A DNA stretch of 64,000 bases, taken from the NCBI RefSeq assembly GCF_019279795.1, contig NC_056743.1, positions 1,783,430,466 to 1,783,494,465 of the forward strand. The letters are read 5' to 3'. A program made the position numbers and the translations under genes. Under the pieces are notes generated by a model. That model worked only from the letters and a program-made list of their open reading frames with translations. It did no database searches and was not told the origin of the DNA. This DNA is from Protopterus annectens. Taxonomy: Eukaryota > Chordata > Ceratodontiformes > Protopteridae. Numbering within the stretch: the first letter of the stretch is position 1; the number at the start of each line of letters is the position of its first letter. Shown one piece after another: positions 23,389-34,230 of this stretch.

Positions 23389-23741
23389 TTGGGGTTTACA
23401 GCTGGTGATACAGTTGTGACAGTTTTTTTCACAGCATTTAGCAATATGGTTGGAAGTGATGGAAGAAAGGGGTGTATTAAAATAGGAAAGGGAATAAAAA
23501 GAATACATGAGAAATCATGGGCTGAAATTGGAGAGTGGGAAGTACTGCAGCTATGGAAGGATCATATATTGATGAAGGACTTCTATAAAAACTGGTCGGA
23601 ATGGTGGATAGAATTAAAAAAGGTGTTTTTTTTTTGTTGCAATGGCAGGATGATATAAGAAAGAAAATGTAGTTTGGGAACGTGTATAGAAATGTTTCAG
23701 AGAATTTAGAGAATAATACAAGAGAGTGTTATGATATGTAA

Positions 23742-23798
<57 letters not shown>

Positions 23799-25500
23799 AA
23801 CTGAGAAAAATTAAGGTATTATTGTTTAGGTATAGATAATTACCAGGGAGAAGAGAGGATATATCCAAGTATTTGGGTAAAAAATTAAAGGAAGCTATAC
23901 ATATAACAAAGGAAATGAAAAATGTAAAAGGAGAGGTGAAAAACACAAGAGCAAATTATAAGTATTGTAGTACATCATATAGAAAATATGTATAAGAGCC
24001 AAAAGAAGGAAAATACGAGAAAATGGAAAGTAAAAAATATCTAGAGCTAGTTAAGGAATAATTTGTAAAAGAAATTGCTATTAGTGAACTGGGTTAAGTA
24101 CTTAGGGAAGTAAATGTTGATTCAGTATCAGTCCCAGATGGTATAGGGTATGGAGTGAACAAAAATTAATGGATTGGCAAAGATGGTATTTTGTAAATTG
24201 ATTGTAGGAATGCTTGAAGGAAGGGCTTGTTTATGTTTATGTTTAATTTATATAGAAGAAAGTTGAGAAGAATGAAATAAAAATACGAAGCCCACCTTGC
24301 TAAGTAACATAGATTATAAATTTTTTTATGACAATAATACAGAGGAAAATGGAAGGAAGGATGAGAGAACTTATGAAAGAAAGTATATATGGTATAAAAG
24401 GGAAGGGATGCCAATAATTGTTATTCATTGTAAGAGAAATTGTGGATGATACAAGTAAAAGGGAGGATGTAAAACTTATGGTAGGTGATGTTAGCAAGGC
24501 ATGGGATACAGTAGGACATGATGTTTTGTGGGATGTTATGGAGAAGCATGGAATAGGTAATACGGTTAGGAGAGTGTGTATGTCAGCATATCAAAATAAT
24601 AGAGTGAGAGATTTCTAGTGAATGAGTGGGTGAATAAAGAAATATGCATGAAGAGTGGTGAAAGACAAGGATGTCCCATAACTGGAATATTGTTTGCACT
24701 AGTAATGAATGTGATAGTGAGTGAATTAGCTTATCAAATAAAAGATGATATGTATGTGATGCAAAAGGAGGTGATGATTCAAGTAGTTTTGACCTACACA
24801 GATGGTATAGTTATAGTTGCTAGGAAAATATGGATGAGGGAAGTGTTGGTTTGTCTGAATGAATGTTTAAAGGAAATGGGAATGCCTTTGAATGAATATA
24901 GCAGTAAGGGTGTGGGTGATGTGATGAAAATTGGAGATATGTGCTTTTCAATGAACGAAGTGTCTTTGTTAGGGAAAATGATGTAGCTATGATGCAATGG
25001 GAGGGTCTGATAAAGAAAATGAAAGAAATATGTCTTCTGTGGAGGATTTATAGATTAGCATTCAGGAAAAAGGTTCATCTGGTGAATTTTGTATTATTGG
25101 GAATACTGGCATATATGTCAAATATGTATTTGATCTCAGAAAAATATGAAAAGGAAATTGGTGTTTTCTTTCATATGGGGTTCAAGATTAAACCCAGGGA
25201 AAGGAGACGTGTTATGTACGAGTGAAGATGAAGGGGGGCTGGGGTTACCAAATCCACTTGTTTATTCTGCTAGTAAAGGAAGAGAATGAGAAATGAATGG
25301 GGGAATGTTTAAATATAAGTACAAAACATTTTGGGAAGTGATGAGAATAAAAAAGAGAAAAAAATATGTAAATGAAGGAATGAAAAATTATCAAGAAAAA
25401 TACTAAAATGGAAAGTAAAAAATAATGATATAGAGAAAGATTGAAGGCTGTGGTATAATAATGTGATGCAAAACTATTATTATATAAATCCATGGCAACA
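23389..25500 (+). pseudogene. Tx1/L1-like LINE, 3' part: reverse-transcriptase relic
   Basis: The sequence resumes with a linker (WKDHILMKDFYKNWSEWW; 23389-23658) and a PDGIGYG-type block near 24140. The RT core follows: TLLSNIDYKFF (about 24290), VGDVSKAWDTVGHDVLW (24418-24618), LVNEWVN with SGERQGCPITGILFALVMN and YTDGIVIVA (24618-24986). The RQGCP block and the single-Asp YTDG, where YADD is expected, are seen directly. The frame changes near 23660, 24170, 24615 and 24990, and a TA microsatellite (23745-23794) interrupts it. Wording of the blocks resembles Tx1-group elements. Inactive. Confidence 0.72.
23745..23794. repeat. TA microsatellite inside LINE
   Basis: About 25 TA units, located within the linker between endonuclease and RT of the Tx1-like LINE. 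Confidence 0.96.
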
Positions 25501-25940
25501 TTTACCTTAAGAAATTATTAATGCCATTAAAGTAAGGAAAAAGTGGGTGTACCAAGATAGTAGGACATCAGATTTTCCTATGGAGACTGGTAATAAATAA
25601 GTTACCAGTGAAAGGGGAATATGCCAAATAAAAAGAAAATTGAAAAAAATATGTTTATTTTGTAGGGAGGAAGATGCAACATAGCGTGTTTTTTTATGAG
25701 ATGTAAAAGAGTGGTAAAATTCTGTAAAAAGTTGTGTGAAGAAATTTTTGAGAATATTATTGACAAACAATGTAGATATGAATATGATTATGTATGACAA
25801 TTATAAGAACAAGAAAAAATAATATAAGAGCCATGTAGATAAGAATTAAGTTTATGTAACATGAATGATTTGGAATAAAAGATTGAATTAAATTGTGTTT
25901 AATGGGAAAAGGATTTTTGGCAGACATATTGTGAAAAATT
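25501..25940. other. AT-rich tail region of the Tx1-like LINE
   Basis: Degenerate coding-like sequence fades into AT-rich DNA. The 3' end of the LINE cannot be placed. No other feature is visible before the MITE at 25941. Confidence 0.35.
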
Positions 25941-26248
25941 AGGTATATATCAGATTGTTGAATGCTAAGAACTTTGAAGCTTCAAACTTTGAACTTGAAA
26001 GTTTGAAGTCTAAAAACGTTGAATGTCAAAAAAACACTCAAAACATAAAACAAAAATAAAACGCTCTATGCAGGTGGGTAAGCCCCCACACCCCCACTAC
26101 TCCAAGATCACACTACAGTGCAGTAAAGGGAAATCTTCCCTTCCCACACTCTATGGCAATCTCCATTATACGTTTTTACACTTCAAACTTTCAAGTTCAA
26201 AGTTTAGTGCTTCGAAATTGTCAACATTCTACATTATGATATAGACCC
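25941..26248. mobile_element. foldback MITE with hairpin core, left end decayed
   Basis: The right end TATGATATAGACCC matches the GGGTCTATAT terminus of the MITE at 21608. The left end is worn (AGGTATATATCAGATTGTT). Long inverted arms are present: CTTCAAACTTTGAACTTG-like on the left against CAAGTTCAAAGTTTAGTG on the right. The shared core is at about 26071-26120 (GCAGGTGGGTAAGCCCCCAC, ACTCCAAGATCACACTACAG). No coding capacity. Confidence 0.8.
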
Positions 26249-26424
26249 AAAAATTAGATGATGGTTGTGTAAAAGGAAGTGGGAGTCAATTATGGAAGAA
26301 TAACAATGAGGGTGTTATAAAAATGATAAACAGCATAAAAAATAGAAATGGGTATATATACACCTGTAAGTATGCACATTTTATAAATATAGAAATATGG
26401 AAATAATGTTTTTTTTCTATTATG
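26249..26424. other. short AT-rich spacer
   Basis: No recognisable motif between the MITE and the SINE. Confidence 0.4.
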
Positions 26425-26655
26425 TTAAGTTAAATAATCAAATCTTTTAAATCCATCTGAGCTACTACCAAATCAAACAGATGGGACCTTGGTTTAAAAT
26501 CTCATCTAAAGGATGGCACACCCAGGAGTACAGCAGCACCCCGCCCCCTTATGCCACACTGCAGTGTCAGTAATCAATCTACTTGGAGTGGGAAAAGAGT
26601 CCACTGCTTTCTGCACTAAATGCGAGTGTGCTACCTGTTGCTCCACTGACATTGC
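26425..26655 (-). mobile_element. tRNA-derived SINE
   Basis: On the minus strand: AGTGGAGCAACAGGTAGCAC (A-box-like region), CAGTGGACTCTTTTCCCACTCC, TGACACTGCAGTGTGGCAT, GGTGTGCCATCCTTTAGATG, AGATTTTAAACCAAGGTCCC. This order (TAGCAC head, CCCACTCC, GACACT-CAGTG, CATCTTTAGATGAGA-TTAAAC) is that of a SINE widespread in fishes and other non-tetrapod vertebrates. The name is from memory and uncertain. It is diverged, so an old insertion. Confidence 0.7.
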
Positions 26656-26899
26656 AATTTTCCAATATCAATAGATTTCTTCCTAAATATAATAAATGTC
26701 AGAGCTAGTAAAATATTTCACTGTCTATAACATTAGCTGCTGCTATCAATCAGCTTTTTCAGACACTTAATTTGTCAGTCAAAAGAAGCATAACAACTAA
26801 TAAAGTTAAACTATGTCAAAAAATTGTCACTGGTGTAACTGATATTAGGAATAAGTAAAGAAACTTAAATCAAAGAGAAGATAATTTAAGTGATGATTT

Positions 26900-27830
26900 T
26901 TGGTCGAAGTGCATAGCACGATGTGTAAGAGGCTTACACCATTACAGCATGATCTATATCCTAATTCTAAGAAAGTAGTACATGAGACTGAAGCTGAACA
27001 TAGTTCAGATAATGCTAGTAAACATCAATGTTTGGTTCATTTTAGCAAACAAGATGTTGTTTTGATACAGAAAGTTTCAAGGAAAATCCTTCTTCTTTAA
27101 CTGGTAGTATTTCATATAACTTTTGCTCTGATGGTATTAGTAATTGTATTGATTGGAAGAAATCAGGATTGCAAGAGAGCTCTCAAGTAAGAAAGCTTGA
27201 AAGAAGAGCTTTGGAAGGGTTAACTAGTAAAGATAAGGATATTAATAAACACAGTGAAGAGTCTGATTTTATTTCTGTAACAGATAGCAGTAGAAAATGT
27301 TATTCTGAACTGCCTAATTGGTTACTCAAATGTAAAATGCATTACTAATCAAATAATATCATTGAATAAAGAGAATGTTACAGTTTCCACTTTACCAGAG
27401 TTGAAGTTAACAGATTATTTAGATTTAATACCAAGGTTAAGTAGGTTTAAACCAACCTATACTAAATTTATTTTGCAGGAAGTACTAATGATTTGAATAT
27501 ACACCATTAAATTCTTGATATAAATGAGTATTTTGAAACTTTGAATCTTGAACTGGCATTATGTGCAATCCTTCCCAACTTGTGTTGGTCAGATTACTAG
27601 TGGTCAAAGACAAAATTATTTGACAATTGTCTAAGAAAACTTTGTTTTGTCTTCTATATTAAATTAATAACACTTTGGGAAAACTATACCTATGATTTAA
27701 AAGGTTTTCAAGGAATGGAGTTCATCTTAATTACTATGGACCTAAGGTTCTGTCAGGCTTGGCTAAGAATTGTGCTAGAAAATATGTAAACCCTCACATG
27801 TGCAGATTAAATTCTGCAATAATACATATG
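26900..27830 (+). pseudogene. retroelement ORF1 relic with SGNH-hydrolase blocks
   Basis: An N-terminal Ser/Lys/Glu-rich open frame (26900-27100) is followed, across frameshifts, by AGSTNDLNIH (about 27477; compare the GxND block of SGNH hydrolases), EYFETLNLELALCAILPN and RFSRNGVHLNYYGPKVLSGL (about 27705-27770; compare the Asp-His block RDGLHLSPLG in the CR1 ORF1 at 15.3 kb). The nucleophile GDS block is not visible. It is plausibly the ORF1 of another CR1-group element or a related retroelement. No RT follows within 1 kb. Confidence 0.42.
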
Positions 27831-28405
27831 CAATTATTGACCATGGGAATAGGTAAAGCCAATCTCTAAATAAATGGGATAGGTTAATTTGAGCACAAAA
27901 AGGGAAAATAGGCTTAAAATGGTCCACAAAGTCAGCTAGCCTAGTTCTTATCTACAAATCTAAGAAATCCACAACAGAATATGTCCATATTCATGACTTC
28001 TGCAACTATCTGCATAAACATGCACCTGTTTTTCTACATGACTTGAGACCTAGCAGCATTATCTTTCTACAAAGCAATCAAAAATGATAAAAAAAGCAGA
28101 TTGTACAATCTTCCAATATTCAGACCATTGGCATTCTTATGTAAATGAGTACTTTAGATCTTACTGATAATTTTAATCACCAAACGATAAGTTGTCTATA
28201 AAATGTGGTCTGTATACCATAATTCATTGGGTATGGTTCCCCTTGGTCCCTATTTTGGCCACTGTCCTTGTCTGAGTAACTTAGTAAAGCAGTGCTTCTG
28301 AATCACTTCTTGAAATAGACAAGCCTAGTGGGTATTCCTATTTAACAAACAAAAAAAAAATCAAAACTGAATTAAGCACAGTGTCAACAGAGTCCCTGAA
28401 TGTAA
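27831..28405. other. unassigned stretch
   Basis: No long open frame and no repeat structure that I recognise. Confidence 0.35.
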
Positions 28406-28407
28406 GC

Positions 28408-28475
28408 AGTGTGGCGCCAAAGGATTGAACCTTGGAGGAATGAGGGACTCCTCATGCCAGATACTTTACCCATCC
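28408..28475 (-). mobile_element. tRNA-like SINE head fragment
   Basis: On the minus strand GGGTAAAGTATCTGG looks like an A-box region and AGGTTCAATCCTTTGG a B box, spaced as in a tRNA. No full cloverleaf forms, so it is taken as a SINE head relic. Confidence 0.4.
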
Positions 28476-29074
28476 CATTTTTTTTGAGGGAAGGAGAGAT
28501 ATAATGTTTCATTTTCTAAACCATCTGTGCTCCTATATATGTGTAGGCACCATTTAACACATAATACTATATTTTTTCCATTATTAATATTGAGGCTATG
28601 CATGTATAAACCAGTTTGAAATTAATAGTTTATTGTTTTGAACTTTTGGGGGTTTGCCATCCAACTCACTGATCAAAATAGGAAAAAGTATCCTTAAACT
28701 ATTAAAATGAGAATTAGCAGATAACAGTATGTATTGCTGCCTATCCTTTGTCTCACTTCTAGTTGTACTGGCAAATTATAATGGCAGCAATTTGGGTGGT
28801 CTCTTCCTGCTGAAATATTTTGAAGTGGGGAATTGTGTTATTAATCATAGAAAGGTTTGCCTCATTTCTTGTGGAAAATGTCCAAGATTGCTCAGATTTA
28901 AATAAAATTGCACAAAAAATTGCTTTATCACACAATAAATATAATGTAAGACAGTCATGAACAAGAATCCAAAAGAACAGGTGCATTTATACAAGGTCCT
29001 ATAAAATATGTGTGTGGTGGGCTGTGTACTGAAAACACCCAGGTCTTAAAGTATGCTTAATTCATTGCTGCAAG
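28476..29074. other. unassigned stretch before the Gypsy relic
   Basis: No recognised structure. An LTR could be expected nearby, but no TG...CA direct repeat pair was found by eye. Confidence 0.35.
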
Positions 29075-30090
29075 CATTAAAGAAGAGGCAGACAAAATGC
29101 TCAAATTCATTATAATAAAAGAATCCAAGAGTAAGTGAAATAACCAGTCATACAGGTCCCCAAGCCTTTTGGGTCTATTAGGTTTTCTGAAGACTATAGA
29201 AACTTGTTGAAAGAGTAGGCAAAGCAGGAATTCTAGTCTACTTTGGATTTAATAAACAGAATTTTGCAAATCCTATTAACACCTGGGGCCAACACGAAAA
29301 TGATATTATCCACACACACTTGTCTTTTTCAGTGTAAAGCTATGCTGCATGGGTTTAATAGTGTACCAGCAACCTTCCAGAAGCTAATGGATAAGGTCCT
29401 TAGACCACACATCAACTACCATGTGCCTTACATTGATGATGTCATTATCTTCTCAGATGACTGGAAAAGTCACCTTCTAAGGGCTCTGACCATGCTGGAC
29501 TCCTTATAAAAGGCTGGACTGAAGGTTAACCCAGCAAAATATGAACTTGAAATGGCAAGAAGCTGATTACTTGAGCTATATAGTAAACAGAGATAGAGAC
29601 TGGTCAGGAATTTCCTAGGATTAGAAAATTGTTATAAATTAATGCCAAAATTTCTCACCATAGCTTAATCCTTAAATGACATGAACAAGGATAGGTCCCT
29701 ACTCAATATCAAGATGACAGGCACTACAGGATAGACATTCAGGAAATTAAAGGAAAAGTTATGCTATGAACCCATATTATTACTTCTGGATTTTGCTAAG
29801 CCATTTACTGTCTTCATAAGTCCTTAGAGATGGGCTTCTGGGCAGTATTGTCACAAAAAGTTAAGGGAGATGAATGCACAGTTTGTTACACTAGCTGTAA
29901 ACTCAGCAATGCTGATAAGAGATATTTGGTAATAGAGAGAGAATATCTAACATTCAAGTGGGCTCTCTCTATGTTAAAAATATTACCTGATGGGTACAAA
30001 ACACATTGGTCATTGGGCATGCTGCATTGCAGTGGCTATCTGCACAGAAGGGCTATAATGATAAACATTCCATATAGGCTTTGATTCTTT
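29075..30090 (+). pseudogene. Ty3/Gypsy-type pol relic (RT and RNase H)
   Basis: RT blocks in order: EEADKMLKFIIIKESKSK (about 29085), a worn DYR-like block, LDLINRILQILLTPGAN, AMLHGFNSVPATFQKLMDKV (29340-29395) and the catalytic YIDDVIIFSDDW (29430-29465). The connection and RNase H follow in another frame at 29830-30084 with GFWAVLSQ, CYTSCKLSNADKRY and EREYLTFKWAL. Wording of all blocks is that of vertebrate Gypsy elements. Several stops and frameshifts (29510, 29580, 29830). No protease upstream. A possible integrase remnant is noted at about 31700-31860. No LTRs seen. Inactive. Confidence 0.82.
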
Positions 30091-30905
30091 CATCCTTTGT
30101 TTAATTTTTCACCTTCTGGTTATTGCTGTCTCAATGGGAATGCGTTGAATCCTGGCCTCCACCTCCACCACTGAGGCTAGAACTAGTGATTCCATAGTGG
30201 AGGGAAGGGGGGAGGGTCATGTGACAATGTGACTGTGCCTGGAAGACAACCAGGGATATTCTTATGCTGCATGCACAACTGGGTTAGCAGTTTTGCTGGG
30301 GACACGTTACTAAATGAAAATACAGAGCAAAAAAGTAAGGCTCAAGATGGGACAGGCCTCCTGGATAACTAATTAGAAGCAGCCGGTCTTGAACTGCATA
30401 CTAGGAGGGTTAGTAATGCAGCAAATTAGATTCCAGATTCCTGTGGAAATACCTGTAGGGAGAAGTGTAACTGTAGAAGTTAGAAGGAGCATTCTGGCAA
30501 AAAGAAGGAAGCCTGTTAGTTCCTCAGCCCTGGAAGTATGTGGACAAAATGAATTCTAACCTAAAGAAAGAAGTCTGTTGTTACAATACATCTAGAGAGA
30601 CTGTAAGGGAATGTGTCTTCAGCCTGCTACTAGACTGCACTCTCTAAACTATATTGACTGTTGGACTCATATCATGACTACTTTTACTTCCAGTGTACAT
30701 TGTTTTGTTCTGAACTGCATAGTCGTACAAACTGGAGATACCAGTGAATGTGAACTGTATATCAGTGTTTTGTGTGTCTTCTCCCTAAAGTCTAAAGAAG
30801 GAGAATTTTTTCCTTTCCGTTAGTTTTGTAAAAATGAACCCAATATTAACCAATGAGAGTGGCTTCATATGCTATTTTTATTTCTAATATCAGTCTACCT
30901 TTGTT

Positions 30906-30910
<5 letters not shown>
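30091..30910. other. unassigned stretch
   Basis: No recognised domain. It could contain worn Gypsy pol or LTR sequence. Confidence 0.3.

Positions 30911-30993
<83 letters not shown>
30911..30993. repeat. TG microsatellite
   Basis: About 41 TG units. The open frames on both strands here are repeat translations. Confidence 0.98.
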
Positions 30994-30994
<1 letters not shown>

Positions 30995-31314
30995 TGCTTA
31001 TGTTCATAACTCTCAACTGTCCAGATTTTTGCAGAATGTCCAGATTTTTGCCTCATATTTTTGATCTGTATCTCAGAAATTATGTGATTTTCTGGCAAAT
31101 CACTGATGATCTTCTGATTGAAGTCACTAAACAATGACATACATGTGAGTTTCAGACTTCAAATCCTTCTAAAAATGCATGTTAACACAAATCCTGTTAT
31201 TGTAGCAACTTTCTAAGTTTATAAAAGCAATATTTATCCTTATCTTTGGGTCTTTGTTCCACCATTTTGTCAGGTTTTGTCCAGATTTCTAGCACTAAGT
31301 GGTTGAGAGGTATG

Positions 31315-31319
<5 letters not shown>
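30994..31319. other. spacer between two TG microsatellites
   Basis: Contains CTGTCCAGATTTTTGCAGAATGTCCAG (given here as two blocks, CTGTCCAGATTTTTG and CAGAATGTCCAG), a short near-repeat seen again as a weaker version after 31430. This suggests that the two TG tracts and their right flanks may be an old duplication. Confidence 0.35.

Positions 31320-31399
<80 letters not shown>
31320..31399. repeat. TG microsatellite
   Basis: About 40 TG units. Confidence 0.98.
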
Positions 31400-31400
<1 letters not shown>

Positions 31401-32133
31401 GTCTGTCTTTGTATGTATTTCATCATTATACCTTCCAGGTTTTTACAAAATATCCACACCCAGTTCCGTGTTGCTTAGCATTTGTCAGCAGTAGTCTTCA
31501 CTCTCAGAATTGCTATTCTGATCCCACTGATAGCAAAGAGAAGGCACTTTCTGTGGCTAATTTAAAACAAAAAAAGTAAATATTCTTTCCATTTTATGCA
31601 CACAAAAACTAAGCTTGTCTGCACCCACCAGTTATGAGTAGAGAATTATTAAAATTCATTTACAATTGCTGTAGTGAAAAATGGTTTCCAGAATTTACAA
31701 ACAGAATACTATACAGTTTCAACCAAGAAATATTTAATACACACACCCTTCTGTGCTCCTTGCCAATGTAAATTGGCATATAATACTTTAGGTTTGTATC
31801 AAATCATGTTTGGCCTCCACCCTCTGCATTATTCCATACGTCAGTGGTACAGCAGGATGTAAATCTGTCTTCACCATGTGCAGCATTATATGCCAGAGGT
31901 TCCGCCCTTCACATGACTAAGGTCCTACCTAACTGAACTGAGATTAGTTTTGTTGACTGTTAAAGATCCCAGATAAGTTGTTAATGAAGCTCAGGAGTAA
32001 ACTGTATTATAATGACATCTGTATAAAAAAAAAAATATGATCATTAAAAGGAAATATGAATAATAAAATTAAGTTAACATGTATTGAACATACATAAATA
32101 ATTTACCTAATTTATTAAGTAATATCTAAAATA

Positions 32134-32143
<10 letters not shown>
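31400..32143. other. mostly unassigned; weak Gypsy integrase-like trace
   Basis: At about 31770-31840 a frame reads KLAYNTLGLYQIMFGLHPLH, resembling the AYNT...TGYSPYxLxFGRxP end of Gypsy integrases. It would fit as the 3' end of the pol relic at 29.1-30.1 kb. The similarity is short and not secure. Confidence 0.28.

Positions 32144-32205
<62 letters not shown>
32144..32205. repeat. TA microsatellite
   Basis: About 30 TA units abutting the foldback element at 32206. Confidence 0.96.
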
Positions 32206-32568
32206 GGATCCATGTTACATCGACGAAAACCCACATCCCCGGTGACCGGATCGCCGAGACGAGATCACTGACGCCACACATCCCCAACAAAGGTAAGTCT
32301 ATGTGTTACTGCACGGAACCTATTCCTGTGTCCGTAATAAACCTAAAACATAAACAAATACCTGTAAAGCAGGGGGGGCAAGCCCTCCTGCACCCCCCCA
32401 CACCTGCCATACTTAAATATACCAACTCTGAGATTGCACCACATTGTGGGAATGGGAATACATCCCATTCCTCACTACTCATCATTGTCAGGGATGTGCA
32501 GTGTTGGCGATCTCTTCTCTGCGATCTGGTCATCAGGGATGTGGATTTTCGTCGAAGTAACAGGAACC
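32206..32568. mobile_element. 363-bp MITE with about 60-bp TIRs, different termini but same hairpin core
   Basis: Left end GGATCCATGTTACATCGACG and right end (reverse complement) GGTTCCTGTTACTTCGACG continue as inverted repeats through CCCACATCCC and GAGATC for about 60 bp. The core at about 32360-32440 has GCAGGGGGGGCAAGCCCTCC, CCCCCCCACACC and ACTTAAATATACCAACTC, as in the GGGTCTATAT elements. Flanks are TA repeats, so the target duplication cannot be read. No coding capacity. Confidence 0.86.
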
Positions 32569-32646
32569 TATATATATATATATACACATATATATATATA
32601 GATACAGTACATGCGTGTGTGTGTCTCTGTGTGTCTGTATGTATAT
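32569..32646. repeat. short TA/TG-rich spacer
   Basis: TA units, one CACA interruption and a short GTGTGTCTCTGTGTG tract between two MITEs. Confidence 0.8.
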
Positions 32647-32971
32647 GGGTCTAAATTTCAAACTTTCAGAACATTGACTTTCTTATGGTCGAGGCCATAA
32701 GATAAACATCTTGAAAGTTTGAACTGTTTAAATGGAGATCTCTCTGTACAGTGCAGAACAGTACTGTTTTCCTCACTGTAGTGTGATCTTGGAGTTGGTA
32801 CATTTGATTAGCAGGGGGTGTGAAGGCTACAGGGGGGCTTGCTTCCCTGCAAAAACATAAAAAAATTGTTTTTTTTTTTTATTTAAATTTTAAACTTCCA
32901 AAACATCAGTCTTTTGATTTCAACCATAAGAAAGTCGATGTTTTGGAAGTTCATAATTTAGTAGTAGACCC
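32647..32971. mobile_element. 325-bp foldback MITE with hairpin core
   Basis: Left end GGGTCTAAATTTCAAACTTTC, right end (reverse complement) GGGTCTACTACTAAATTATG. Inverted arms carry GACTTTCTTATGGTCGA against TCAACCATAAGAAAGTCGA. The core is inverted at about 32760-32860 (GTGTGATCTTGGAGTTGGTA, AGCAGGGGGTG, GGGGGGCTTGCTTCCCTGC). Near-perfect 8-bp flanking duplications ATGTATAT and ATGTGTAT. Non-coding. Confidence 0.86.
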
Positions 32972-32980
32972 ATGTGTATA

Positions 32981-33872
<892 letters not shown>

Positions 33873-34164
33873 TGATACTGTAGAATTTTACCATCGTTTT
33901 ACTGACTTACATTGGTTGAGTCAATGTATCATTGACTCACTTCCGCAAAAACTCATAATGTCGAATTCTGGTATATCCAAAATAATTACCGAATTCAAAA
34001 TTACCTACCACTCTGGACCTAAAAACAATTGTTAGCATGAGTTGAAAAGGAGGTGAGATTTTTTCAGTCGGAAGTGTTGGTGTTCAGCATTTTCAAACGT
34101 TGGATTTCAAACTTCGAGCAAGTTGAAGTCGACCTAGTGTGAGTCAGTAAAATGGAAGTAAATC

Positions 34165-34167
<3 letters not shown>
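33873..34167. other. possible worn foldback element
   Basis: Contains short inverted segments such as TTGAGTCAATGTATCATTGACTCA (two halves around 33915-33942) and paired GACTCA/TGAGTC and ACTGAC/GTCAGT words near both ends (33900 and 34143). No clear termini. Confidence 0.4.

Positions 34168-34230
<63 letters not shown>
34168..34230. repeat. TA then TG microsatellite
   Basis: About 45 bp of TA and 18 bp of TG. Confidence 0.97.
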
